This document shows, piece after piece, positions 56,101 through 64,000 of a stretch of 64,000 nucleotides of DNA; the first letter of the stretch is position 1; every line of letters begins with the position of its first letter. The position numbers were made by a program, and so were the translations under genes. The DNA is from Oscillatoria sp. CS-180. GTDB lineage: Bacteria > Cyanobacteriota > Cyanobacteriia > Phormidesmidales > Phormidesmidaceae. The notes below the pieces were generated by a model. The model was not told where the DNA came from. It saw only the letters and a list, made by a program, of their open reading frames with translations, and searched no databases. The stretch covers positions 52,711-116,710 of the forward strand of contig NZ_JAQMUB010000094.1 in assembly GCF_028330965.1 (NCBI RefSeq), written 5' to 3'.

Positions 56101-56388
56101 AATAATGACCTCTCTGGTAACGGTATCGGTCCTGATATCGAAATTACGTCCACCTCATCAGCGGCTCCGGGTGCCTGTGTGATCCTGACCACGAATGTAA
56201 CACCCAACGGCATTCGACTGACTGGCCCTGATCCTACTTTGACTAGCAACATTCCGGGCTTCTTAGTTCAAGATTTGCCGTCACTGCTCGCAAATCCCAA
56301 TGTGACTTTACAAGCCGTTGACTTCTTCGGCACCATCACGGCTAGCAACGCTCCGTTCATCAACGAAACGAATCGGTGCATTTTGTAG
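53185..56388 (+). CDS. Inverse-autotransporter-like surface protein with beta-helix passenger
   Basis: A 1067-residue exported protein. A signal peptide (SIAILVLGTLLVDAAPSLAA) is followed by ~180 residues of Ala/Ser/Glu/Asp-rich linker, then a beta-barrel-like domain (about 53860-54560) with repeated amphipathic strands such as GDPSFSLNLGHRGYDAEHDR, GGYIGVDGRSTDENMFFQLA and GFDAEVGTQLTAWNGGELMG, like the inverse-autotransporter (intimin/invasin) barrel. The C-terminal half (GAGAGDGTYENPFGTVEDAI onward) is a right-handed beta-helix of short Gly/Asn-rich turns ending in a disulfide-like Cys pair (CVILTTN, CIL at the end). The barrel-first order predicts a passenger displayed outside. ATGs at 53122 and 53185 are both possible. 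Confidence 0.78.
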   Translation: MRHLVSKTTSGKHLPQSIAILVLGTLLVDAAPSLAAQPWFTDAASPAAKPAASSQFPSKPTLAQTLSVSTLRPETPAPSASFSDTAQSRTSDSISASEEDAAATAVVPSAISSRDAAPAIAQVMDSEVDNSDGVGDRGVEELPAEGAIEVNGDATGLHETEAVHRAEAANDADEVTEEADAMTAPAAPPSESEMESDAAADETSSVISQAEEPQPAPDTVSVSAADLTIPSRFGVIADTGPNGFDDAVGLHAFVPLNQDPGENVTFLEGDIELRGGDPSFSLNLGHRGYDAEHDRIRGGYIGVDGRSTDENMFFQLAAGYERIQDDWEFRINGYLPVGDRTQTIRDVTVDSGFQTAQGFQSNQLVLSSARERQRILEQENALGGFDAEVGTQLTAWNGGELMGYVGGYLLSGEESSLGGQLRIAANFESNFNAGLALQHDGLFGTSLTLSVSAAWPNIRFQGEDEAEFQEENEVPIRLRDPIARRQNVAVNIIDDVETFSESTVAPLRNPEEEQDYRFIHVALSRGAGAGDGTYENPFGTVEDAIALVNSDPTTFSDGNTVIYVDGENAPGVTIPSFIIPERVRVLSQGPNQIIAGMPFPGFPSTPTRLPFSPEQNFNVAAEPVNANGITVALPDANDGVFPTITGGTSPDLVTLGNRTILAGFQINGAPQHGVAGSQVDDVELRNNLIVSSGGSGIFFDNVGGSAILFDNVVDSAADRGILVQNSLTAHPIEVDIAGFDVSNSRVGMEFVATATAGAEFPSQIVSIGPSTSANTSVGTPNGTAPTSSILNSTGEGLVVQSSGNDLFATANQEVTVTATTINGSGADSVRLIAENGAHQQIFDFIGGVITNSTGGNGITIRNGEFPSGTTRSATAQEITILDSEISSNAGNGIDIVLADAGAQELVIQGNQIVNNAGDGIHSVSQTVALQEWRTNNETGELGVSNNVISGNGGQAIVISLENLGLLPIVGIGNNDLSGNGIGPDIEITSTSSAAPGACVILTTNVTPNGIRLTGPDPTLTSNIPGFLVQDLPSLLANPNVTLQAVDFFGTITASNAPFINETNRCIL

Positions 56389-56785
56389 CGATCAGTTCGT
56401 GACCGGGCCAAGCAAGTTTGGATGGCCGATCGCGGATTCGAGGTGGGTTGGGTGGGCATTGCTCGCCCAGCCTTAAGCCAAATCTAGCGTTGACTCACAC
56501 ATCTTGTATCCGGTTTGTTTACTTGTCTCAGCTAGGAATATCTATTTCAGCCTACTCCACCGACGAGTAGGCAACATCACTGCCATCCACCATCCACGTA
56601 CAACAGCCGATCGCGCGCCCCTCAACCAATAACCGCGATCGTGACCAACCCAAAGGACGACTGTCCTCACACCCTTCAGTCCCCCTGTCAGCTGTGTGGT
56701 CTGATACCCGATTGCCAACGTGCGATCGCTCAACCTGCGTTGACGTCACTATCTTCATTCACTCATCATCTACTCCCACGGATTT
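56389..56785. other. Intergenic region between two surface-protein genes
   Basis: About 400 bp with no gene. A TGGGC/GCCCA inverted repeat after the stop (about 56452-56470) may terminate the autotransporter transcript. The promoter of the giant gene should lie here. No ribosome-binding site is obvious before 56786. Confidence 0.4.
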
Positions 56786-59700
56786 ATGCAAATCAGCGAA
56801 ATTCTCTCTACCCGCTCTTTTCTCTTCATTGATGCCGCTGTCGAATCACCCCAGCATCTCTTATCCGGTCTACAGCCAGATGTACAGGCGCATATTCTCA
56901 AGGTCGATGAGGACGGTATCCAGCAGATCACTGAAATCATTCAAGCCTCGTCCCTCACCCCTCACCCCTCACCCCTCACGCTCCACATCGTCTCCCACGG
57001 CACACCTGGCTGCCTCTACCTTGGCAATGCTCAACTCAGCCTAGAGACCCTTGATCGCTATAGTTGGGAACTCCAAACCTGGTTTCCCCAAGCTCCAGCT
57101 CACAATCCCCAACCTAAACTCTCCTTCTATGCCTGTAATCTTGCCGCTGGCGATGCGGGAGAAGAATTCATTACTAAGCTGCAACACCTCACCGGAGCTG
57201 AGATCCACGCATCTACTCAAAAAGTGGGTCACGCAACTCTCGGCGGTTCTTGGGAGTTAGATACCGTTGACTCAAAGCAGAACCGCTCCATCTTTAGCTC
57301 TCGGGTGCAAGAACAATGGGTGCATACGCTAAACCCGGTGAATGACAGCTCTTCTGGTGATGAAGACACCGTTCAGAATGTTGATGTTCGAGCGAACGAT
57401 TCATCCCCTTCAGCTTCCATTTCAATTGCGGCACAGCCGACTAACGGTACAGCCGTCGTCAAATCTGACGGGACGGTTGATTACACGCCAGACGCCAACT
57501 TTAGCGGTGCTGATTCGTTTGAGTATCAGGTTCATCCCGACTACACCACGGCGAATCCTGACCGGGCGATCGCCACTCCGGGTGTGACCAAAAACATCAA
57601 TGTTCTGTTCAATGATGTTGATGCCCAAGCTGATCCTTTAACAGTCACCCTACCTAACGGCTTAACCTCCGAGAATGGCGCGACGCTTGCCGTTCAACCG
57701 GATGGCACAATCGACTACACACCGTCTGCAAGCTTTCTCGGTCTCGATAGCTTCACTTACCAAATCGACGATGGCAACGGTAACACCGATACGGCCACGG
57801 TAGCGATCGACGTTCGCTTCAATGAACCGCGTTCCGAGCACTATCTCCCGCCTCGTCCCGGCGGTTCTACCCATGCAGACAACCCCATGAAGCTGTTGAT
57901 TACAACAGAGCAGCCTACAGCGACAGGGGTGATTTCTTTCCCTGGGACTTCTACAGCCCCGATCAATTTCAGCATTACTGAAGGAACGTCAGAATATAGC
58001 CTCACGCTGGGTACCACAGACACGGGAGGAACGACAGCCTTTAATACGGTTGGCAATAGCGGCATCAAAATTCTTACGGACAGTCGTGAGCCAGTCAACG
58101 TTCAGCTTGTCCAAGAAGACAGCAATGGACAGTCTTTCCTGAGTTCTAAGGGTTTAGATGCTCTGGGAACAGAGTTTTATGCCGGAGAAATGGCGGATGA
58201 AAACGCTGCAGAGACTAACGCTCCTGCCAGTATCATCTCGGTCATGGCGACAGAAAACAATACGCAGGTCACGTTTCAAGCGCCCAACGCCGCCACGTGG
58301 AACTGGGCCGGAACCTCGTCTCAAACGCAGACCGTAACTCTCCAGGCAGGCGAAACCTACATCATTCAGCCTGAAAACAACACCACATCAAACATTACCG
58401 GGGCTTACATCACTTCTACAAAGCCCATTGCAGTGTCCAACGGTAACTTTGGCGTTAGGCTCTCAGGTAATGCGGTTGATAATGGTTGGGATCAGCTGGT
58501 TCCAGTTCAGCGGACCGGCAGCGATTATGTGGTGGTCCGGGGACCTTCTGGTAACGAAGAGGTCGAGATTATTGCCACTAAGCCGAATACTCAAGTTTTC
58601 ATCGATGGCACTTTAGCGACAACTCTAGCTAATGCAGGCGATGTCTACACTACGCAACTGACGAGCTTGGCAGGGAGTAACGGAACGCCTTATTCCATCA
58701 CGACTTCAGAAAACGTTTATCTCTTTCAATCTACCGGAGCTGTAGCGAATAAGGGTGAAAACGGCGTTTCTCTGATTCCGTCCATATCACCCAGTGGCCG
58801 TAGTCGAGTTCGCTTCCGGACGCCAGCCGATCCCGCCACTATCAATATCATTCTTGGTGCCGATGCAGTCGACAGTCTTCAATGGGTTGAGGTTAACGGT
58901 ACATCATCAACTCCAATTGACATCAAGACTCAATCTGGGTATACCGTGAAAGATGTCCCTGGGCGGACAGATGTGAAGGTTGTCTCTTTCAAGACAAGTT
59001 CTGCTCAGGTAGGAAAGGAATATTACTTCGATTCACAGTCTTTTATTCAAGTTGGCATCCTGGCTGCCAATAGTAGTGGTGGTGGTTTTGCCTATGTTTC
59101 AGGATTTAGTTTTGGCCCCGTTCAGGCTAGCAATGATGTTGTCTACACCGCTTCTCAGTCAATTATCAATGTGCTGGGCAATGATTACGACGCCAACAGC
59201 AATCCCTTAACTATCGATGTGGTGGGCACGCCTACTAACGGCACCACGACCCTAAATTCTGACAACACAATTACCTACACGCCTAATCCGGGATACATCG
59301 GCCCTGATAGTTTTACCTACTCAATCAGTGACAATGAATTCCACTCTGCTCAGGCGATTGTTTATATCAATCCAGGCTCTCCCTTTCCTCAAGCCACGGT
59401 TGATATTGAAGTTAAACCGGTTGCTGATCCCATCACTGTGTCTGTTGCTGATGTCTCAGAGGACTTCAGACACCCCATTCCACTCGCCATCGGGTTCACA
59501 CCCTCTGTCGATACTGACGGCTCTGAAACCCCAACATTTCAGCTGAACGGTGTGCCCTCAGGGTCCTCGTTTGTCGATAGCAATGGTACTCCTGTCGGCA
59601 CCTTAAGTGGCAGCGACTGGGTCTTCACCGCAGCAGAAGTAGCCGATCTAAACATTCAGCTGCCGGCTAACTTTCCAGCTAATAGTATCTCGCTTGACCT

Positions 59701-62700
59701 GATTGCGACTAACACTGACGCTGTCGACCTCAACCAAGATGGCGATACTGCTGATGCTGATGAGTCGGTTGCGATCGCCACCAACGATTCCTTCAACATC
59801 ATTGCTCCCCCCGATAACGATGGTGATGGCGTCCCTGATGAGGTTGATCTCGACTCCGACAACGACGGCATCACGGATGCCAATGAGGGCGTCGTTGTCA
59901 CACTAGATCAGGTGTCATCCATCCCAGCTGGAGCAATTCCTGGCAATCCAGATGGCTTACGCCTGTCAGATGCTACTGGTCAATACGTCGTCGATATCTA
60001 CAACGGTCTCAACACATCTACTGGAGCAGCCTACAGTTACGATACGAACGATGGACGCATTGGTAATTTCGGTGGTAGCAACACTGGTGATAGCGTAGAA
60101 AATAATGAAGTTGTGGAGATGATCTACACAACGATCAATTCTCCGACACCGTTTCAGTTGTCCGAAATAACGATTCTTGACATCAACAGTCTAAGCACCA
60201 GTCAAGTCAGAGATGCTTATGCCTGGAGCGAATCAGGAACTTGGACGCCTTTAGGTACGGGGGGGAACAGTAGTCCGGCTGGTTCAGTTGTCAGTGTTGA
60301 TACGAGTACTGCAAACGATATTGGAGATTTTGTCCTCACTGACCCTGATGGCAGCAATGACCTGAATAATCTAGTCCAGTTTACTCAGGTCACGGCTGTT
60401 GATGATACGTTGTCAGACGTCCTCGTCAACATGGAGGGGGAAAACAATGGTCATAATGTCCTCTTCAACTTCGATACGCCCCAAACAACCGCATCACTGT
60501 TTGCCTTCAACTCAGGCAGTGGTGGTATGGGCTGGAACTTTTTTCCTCAATTCACCGTTAAGCTCGCTGCCCATGAAGCTCCCGATACTGACAGTGATGG
60601 CGTTGCGGATTTCCTTGACCTCGACTCCGATAACGATGGCATCAGCGACCTAATTGAAAGTGGACAAGATGCAGCTGTAGACCTGAACGAAGACGGCATT
60701 CGCGACGATATTGCCACTGACCCAGCTAATAATGACACCGATGGCGACGGTTTAGCGGATGCCGTTGACGGTGTTGATAGCGAGAGCGGTGCTGGTGAAG
60801 TCACTTCGGGAACGACCGTTGTACCTACCAGCACAGATACTGACGGTACTGCCGACTTCCTCGATTTAGATTCCGATGATGACGGCATTCCCGACGCCGT
60901 AGAAGCCCAGTCCACCACCGGCTATGTCAGTCCCGAGTTAACTAATAACGCGACTAACAGTGGCGTCAACGACACGGGTCTCTTTATCCCTGTTGATACT
61001 GACAATGACGGCATTGCTGACTACATCGACACGGATAGCGATGATGGCTTAGGTGATAACAGCGGTGATGACGCCGCTGAAGCAGGTAATCTGACTGCTG
61101 GTGAAACGTATACCGATCCTGATGGCAGTCTCGATGACCCATCTACCTTGCCCAATAATGACGCTAGATCCGGTGACGTTGATTACCGCAGTCCTAACAG
61201 CGCTCCTACCGCAGTAGATAATGGACCTGTTGTGGTTATCGCAGGTGCGGCCAACATTCTTAATGTGGTTGCCGACGACACGGATCCTGATGGGGACAGC
61301 CTGGCCGTTACGGAGATTATCGACCCTAGCACAGGAACTCCAACGCCCATCAGCGTTGGTAATCCCGTTACCCTAGCGTCGGGCACAGTGATTGATCTGC
61401 TCAGTGACGGGACGTTGAGCGTGACGCCGCCCGCTGGCGTGACGACCTCCGAAACCTTTGACTACACCGTTAGTGATGGCGCTTTAACAGATACGGCAAC
61501 AGTCAGTCTCGATCCCAACACGGCACCGGATGCTGTTGATGATGGACCTGTTGTCGTTACAGCAGGAATTGCTAACAACATCGATGTCGTTGGTGCCAAT
61601 GACATTGATATCGATAACGACACGCTCACTATTACGGAAATCATCGACCCTACTACGGGAACACCTACAGCGATCGCTGTAGGCAGTCCAGTGACTCTGG
61701 CGTCAGGAACAGTTGTTGATCTGTTGAGCAACGGTACATTGAACGTGACGCCCCCTGCTGGGGCTTCGATCCCTGAAACGTTCAACTACACGCTCAGCGA
61801 CGGACATTTGAGTGATACCGCCACGGTGACTCTCTATCCTGATACTGACGGGGATGGCGTAGGTGACTTCGATGACCTTGACTCTGACAACGACGGCATT
61901 CTTGATACCGAAGAGGGGACAGGTGACTTAGACGGTGATGGTATCCCCAACTACCTCGACCTGGACACCGATGGTGATGGTTTAAGCGACCTACAAGAGT
62001 CAGGTCTCAGCCCGGCGGACATTGCTGCTCTAGATACCGATAACGATGGCGTCATTGACCCCAGCAATACTTTCGGTCTCAACGGTCTGGCAGACGATGT
62101 TGAAACTGCTCCTGAGTCTGGTACGCCGGACTACGACAATGATGGCGTTGCCGATGAGCCAGCTGATACGGATGGCGACGGGGTTGACGACTACAAAGAC
62201 CTCGACTCCGATAACGACGGCATCAATGATGTCCTGGAAGTCGGTGGCACGGATGCTAACGGTGATGGCCTTGACGACAATACTCGGGGCCCCGATGCTG
62301 ACTTGGATGGCATTCCCGATGCGCTAGATCCCAACAATGGCGGGACTCCTGTCACCAATCCTGATACGGATGGCGATACCATTGCTGACTTCCGTGACCT
62401 GGACTCGGACAATGACGGCATCAACGACGTGTTGGAAGGTGGCAACGTTGACAGTGATGGCGATGGTCTCGTCGATGGCGTTGATACAGATGGCGACGGC
62501 ATCCTAGATGCGGTTGACCCCAATGCGGGCTTTGGTGACAGCGGCGACACTCTACCCCCTGACACTGATAGTGATGGCGTCGCTGACAACTTGGACTTAG
62601 ACTCTGATGACGATGGCATCAACGATGTGCTGGAAGGTGGCAACGCTGACAGTGATGGCGATGGTCTGGTTGACGGTGGCGACACTGATGGCGACGGCAT

Positions 62701-64000
62701 CCTGGATGCGGTTGACCCCAATGCGGGCTTTGGTGATAGTGGCGATACCCCTCCGCCGGATACCGATGGCGATGGTGTCACCAACAATCTTGATCTAGAT
62801 TCCGACAACGACGGTACCAATGACGTTGTTGAAGGTGGCAATCCGGATGCGGACGGCGACGGCCTAGTGGATGGTGGAGATACCGATGGCGATGGTATTG
62901 CTGATGCGGTTGACCCCAATCCTGGCTTTGGTGACCAGAGTGACCCACTGCCGCCCAACAATGACACTGACCCCACCCCCGACTATCTCGATACCGACAG
63001 CGACAATGACGGCACCGATGATGTCATCGAAGGGGGCTATGTTGACAGTGATGGCGATGGAGAAGTCGATGGCCCCGATGGAGACAAGGACGGTATCTCG
63101 GATATCGTCGATGGTGCGCCCAGTACCTTTGGTGATGCGGGTAGTCCCGGTCCCCAAGATACGGACGACGATGGTATCCCGGACATCTATGACATCGATT
63201 CTGATAATGACGGCATTGTTGACACCGAAGAGGGCACGGGTGATCTAGATGGTGATGGCATCCCCAACTACCTCGACCTCGACACCGATGGCGATGGTTT
63301 AAGCGACCTGCAAGAGTCAGGACTCAGCCCGGCGGACATTGCTGCCCTGGATACCGACAACGATGGCGTCATTGACCCTAGCAATACCTTCGGTCCCAAC
63401 GGTCTCGCGGATGCTGTTGAAACTGCGCCTGAGTCTGGCGTGCCGGACTATGACGGTGATGGCATTGCCGATGAACCTGTTGATACGGATGGCGACGGGG
63501 TTGACGATTACAAAGACCTCGACTCAGACAACGACGGCATCAACGATGTCTTGGAAGTGGGGGGTACGGACACCAACGGTGATGGCCTCGACGATAATAC
63601 CGGCGGCACTGACACCGATGGCGATGGCATTCCCGATGCGCTAGACCCCAGCAACAGCGGCACGCCTGTTCTCAACCCTGATACGGATGGCGACACCATT
63701 GCTGACTTCCGTGACCTGGATTCTGATAATGACGGCATCAACGATGTCCTTGAAGGTGGCAACGCTGACAGTGACGGAGATGGTCTGGTTGACGGTGGTG
63801 ATACCGATGGCGACGGCATCCTGGATGCCGTTGACCCCAATGTGGGCTTTGGTGATAGCGGCGATACCCCTCCGCCGGATACCGATGGCGATGGTGTCAC
63901 CAACAATCTTGATCTAGATTCCGACAATGACGGTACCAATGATGTTGTTGAAGGTGGCAATCCTGATGCGGACGGCGATGGCCTCGTTGATGGCCCCGAC
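56786..64000 (+). CDS. Giant DUF4347/cadherin-like/TSP3-repeat surface protein (partial, 3' end off right edge)
   Basis: Open from the ATG at 56786 to the window end, at least 2,405 residues. Order: a DUF4347 domain (residues ~10-165; [27 protein letters not shown]), common at the N-terminus of cyanobacterial adhesins; Big_9/cadherin-like units ([36 protein letters not shown]); an IgGFc-binding-like domain ([20 protein letters not shown] to about [13 protein letters not shown]); then, from residue ~1009, calcium-binding thrombospondin-type-3 repeats ([18 protein letters not shown] and many more) with two further cadherin-like units. No classic signal peptide is visible; such proteins usually leave by Type I secretion. 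A heptamer tract lies in the DUF4347 part, and the repeats at the end are duplicated. Confidence 0.88.
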   Translation, partial: MQISEILSTRSFLFIDAAVESPQHLLSGLQPDVQAHILKVDEDGIQQITEIIQASSLTPHPSPLTLHIVSHGTPGCLYLGNAQLSLETLDRYSWELQTWFPQAPAHNPQPKLSFYACNLAAGDAGEEFITKLQHLTGAEIHASTQKVGHATLGGSWELDTVDSKQNRSIFSSRVQEQWVHTLNPVNDSSSGDEDTVQNVDVRANDSSPSASISIAAQPTNGTAVVKSDGTVDYTPDANFSGADSFEYQVHPDYTTANPDRAIATPGVTKNINVLFNDVDAQADPLTVTLPNGLTSENGATLAVQPDGTIDYTPSASFLGLDSFTYQIDDGNGNTDTATVAIDVRFNEPRSEHYLPPRPGGSTHADNPMKLLITTEQPTATGVISFPGTSTAPINFSITEGTSEYSLTLGTTDTGGTTAFNTVGNSGIKILTDSREPVNVQLVQEDSNGQSFLSSKGLDALGTEFYAGEMADENAAETNAPASIISVMATENNTQVTFQAPNAATWNWAGTSSQTQTVTLQAGETYIIQPENNTTSNITGAYITSTKPIAVSNGNFGVRLSGNAVDNGWDQLVPVQRTGSDYVVVRGPSGNEEVEIIATKPNTQVFIDGTLATTLANAGDVYTTQLTSLAGSNGTPYSITTSENVYLFQSTGAVANKGENGVSLIPSISPSGRSRVRFRTPADPATINIILGADAVDSLQWVEVNGTSSTPIDIKTQSGYTVKDVPGRTDVKVVSFKTSSAQVGKEYYFDSQSFIQVGILAANSSGGGFAYVSGFSFGPVQASNDVVYTASQSIINVLGNDYDANSNPLTIDVVGTPTNGTTTLNSDNTITYTPNPGYIGPDSFTYSISDNEFHSAQAIVYINPGSPFPQATVDIEVKPVADPITVSVADVSEDFRHPIPLAIGFTPSVDTDGSETPTFQLNGVPSGSSFVDSNGTPVGTLSGSDWVFTAAEVADLNIQLPANFPANSISLDLIATNTDAVDLNQDGDTADADESVAIATNDSFNIIAPPDNDGDGVPDEVDLDSDNDGITDANEGVVVTLDQVSSIPAGAIPGNPDGLRLSDATGQYVVDIYNGLNTSTGAAYSYDTNDGRIGNFGGSNTGDSVENNEVVEMIYTTINSPTPFQLSEITILDINSLSTSQVRDAYAWSESGTWTPLGTGGNSSPAGSVVSVDTSTANDIGDFVLTDPDGSNDLNNLVQFTQVTAVDDTLSDVLVNMEGENNGHNVLFNFDTPQTTASLFAFNSGSGGMGWNFFPQFTVKLAAHEAPDTDSDGVADFLDLDSDNDGISDLIESGQDAAVDLNEDGIRDDIATDPANNDTDGDGLADAVDGVDSESGAGEVTSGTTVVPTSTDTDGTADFLDLDSDDDGIPDAVEAQSTTGYVSPELTNNATNSGVNDTGLFIPVDTDNDGIADYIDTDSDDGLGDNSGDDAAEAGNLTAGETYTDPDGSLDDPSTLPNNDARSGDVDYRSPNSAPTAVDNGPVVVIAGAANILNVVADDTDPDGDSLAVTEIIDPSTGTPTPISVGNPVTLASGTVIDLLSDGTLSVTPPAGVTTSETFDYTVSDGALTDTATVSLDPNTAPDAVDDGPVVVTAGIANNIDVVGANDIDIDNDTLTITEIIDPTTGTPTAIAVGSPVTLASGTVVDLLSNGTLNVTPPAGASIPETFNYTLSDGHLSDTATVTLYPDTDGDGVGDFDDLDSDNDGILDTEEGTGDLDGDGIPNYLDLDTDGDGLSDLQESGLSPADIAALDTDNDGVIDPSNTFGLNGLADDVETAPESGTPDYDNDGVADEPADTDGDGVDDYKDLDSDNDGINDVLEVGGTDANGDGLDDNTRGPDADLDGIPDALDPNNGGTPVTNPDTDGDTIADFRDLDSDNDGINDVLEGGNVDSDGDGLVDGVDTDGDGILDAVDPNAGFGDSGDTLPPDTDSDGVADNLDLDSDDDGINDVLEGGNADSDGDGLVDGGDTDGDGILDAVDPNAGFGDSGDTPPPDTDGDGVTNNLDLDSDNDGTNDVVEGGNPDADGDGLVDGGDTDGDGIADAVDPNPGFGDQSDPLPPNNDTDPTPDYLDTDSDNDGTDDVIEGGYVDSDGDGEVDGPDGDKDGISDIVDGAPSTFGDAGSPGPQDTDDDGIPDIYDIDSDNDGIVDTEEGTGDLDGDGIPNYLDLDTDGDGLSDLQESGLSPADIAALDTDNDGVIDPSNTFGPNGLADAVETAPESGVPDYDGDGIADEPVDTDGDGVDDYKDLDSDNDGINDVLEVGGTDTNGDGLDDNTGGTDTDGDGIPDALDPSNSGTPVLNPDTDGDTIADFRDLDSDNDGINDVLEGGNADSDGDGLVDGGDTDGDGILDAVDPNVGFGDSGDTPPPDTDGDGVTNNLDLDSDNDGTNDVVEGGNPDADGDGLVDGPD
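56952..56979 (+). repeat. Heptamer tract (CCCTCAC)4 inside the giant adhesin gene
   Basis: Four perfect head-to-tail CCCTCAC heptamers. They encode residues ~56-65 (LTPHPSPL), an insert between a helix and the LHIVSHG strand of the DUF4347 domain. Since seven is not a multiple of three, gain or loss of one unit would shift the frame. Confidence 0.9.
61904..64000 (+). repeat. 1,317-bp internal repeat in the TSP3 region
   Basis: The stretch from 61904 recurs from 63221 with an exact period of 1,317 bp (439 codons), at least to about 63830: shared parts include GACACCGATGGCGATGG and AAGAGTCAGG...CAGCCCGGCGGACATTGC. Within it a second near-identical block of ~157 bp at 62713 recurs at 63832 with period 1,119 bp. 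The second copy runs off the window. Confidence 0.85.

Noticed and set aside
56945..56985. CRISPR-like array at the CCCTCAC heptamers
   Set aside because: Units are contiguous 7-mers without spacers, inside a coding frame.
62191..62976. 261-codon frame antisense to the TSP3 repeats
   Set aside because: Low-complexity Ser/Pro text produced by the repeat on the other strand; no start site or family likeness.

Overview
The window is cyanobacterial. It carries frequent HIP1-type GCGATCGC octamers, a ccmK3-ccmK4 carboxysome shell pair, PEP carboxylase, a group-2 sigma factor, a CYP120-like P450, a flavin-dependent (type 2) IPP isomerase, many SLH, TPR and DUF4347 proteins, and the usual Uma2 and toxin-antitoxin clutter. 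Gene density and intergenic repeats resemble a filamentous or Leptolyngbya/Synechococcus-like genome, but I cannot name the species.

Layout. 1-12 kb is mostly housekeeping: two divergent spore-photoproduct-lyase-family radical SAM genes (the first cut by the left edge), a sigma factor, ilvC, a receiver-histidine kinase hybrid, a possible 30-residue membrane protein, an SLH lipoprotein, a nucleoside hydrolase, an unknown gene, ccmK3-ccmK4 and an ABC ATPase. 12-22.7 kb is a defence island. An MmeI/YeeA-like DNA methyltransferase, an SF2 helicase and a T5orf172 (GIY-YIG-like) nuclease lie in one orientation and appear to form a restriction-modification-like operon. Between the methyltransferase and the helicase sit four small two-gene toxin-antitoxin-type modules, and a Uma2 gene lies on each side of the island. 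The island shows several scars: a duplicated methyltransferase 3' end, an AT-rich replaced block covering the presumed target-recognition domain, a 1-nt frameshift in a DUF4258 gene, and a 59-bp tandem duplication that breaks a PIN toxin just upstream of the helicase.

22.9-35 kb holds a flavin reductase, an ACT-domain malic enzyme, an SRPBCC protein, a secreted unknown, IPP isomerase, an MBOAT/SGNH-like pair probably acylating an exported polymer, and a TPR protein. 35-47.4 kb holds ppc, a small outer-membrane-like protein, a HerA-like ATPase, a decayed DUF4351 gene, a DUF4058 gene, a P450, dnaA and a membrane TPR protein. 47.4-53 kb is looser, with an internally deleted amidase, short ORFs, a VWA lipoprotein, another Uma2 gene and copies of a MITE-like repeat (third copy near 34.5 kb).

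53-64 kb encodes cell-surface proteins: an inverse-autotransporter-like protein with a beta-helix passenger, then a giant DUF4347 / cadherin-like / IgGFc-binding-like / thrombospondin-type-3 protein of at least 2,405 residues that runs off the right edge. Its gene has a heptamer tract near the 5' end that could vary phase, and an internal repeat of 1,317 bp.

All family assignments come from reading motifs by eye; no database search was run.
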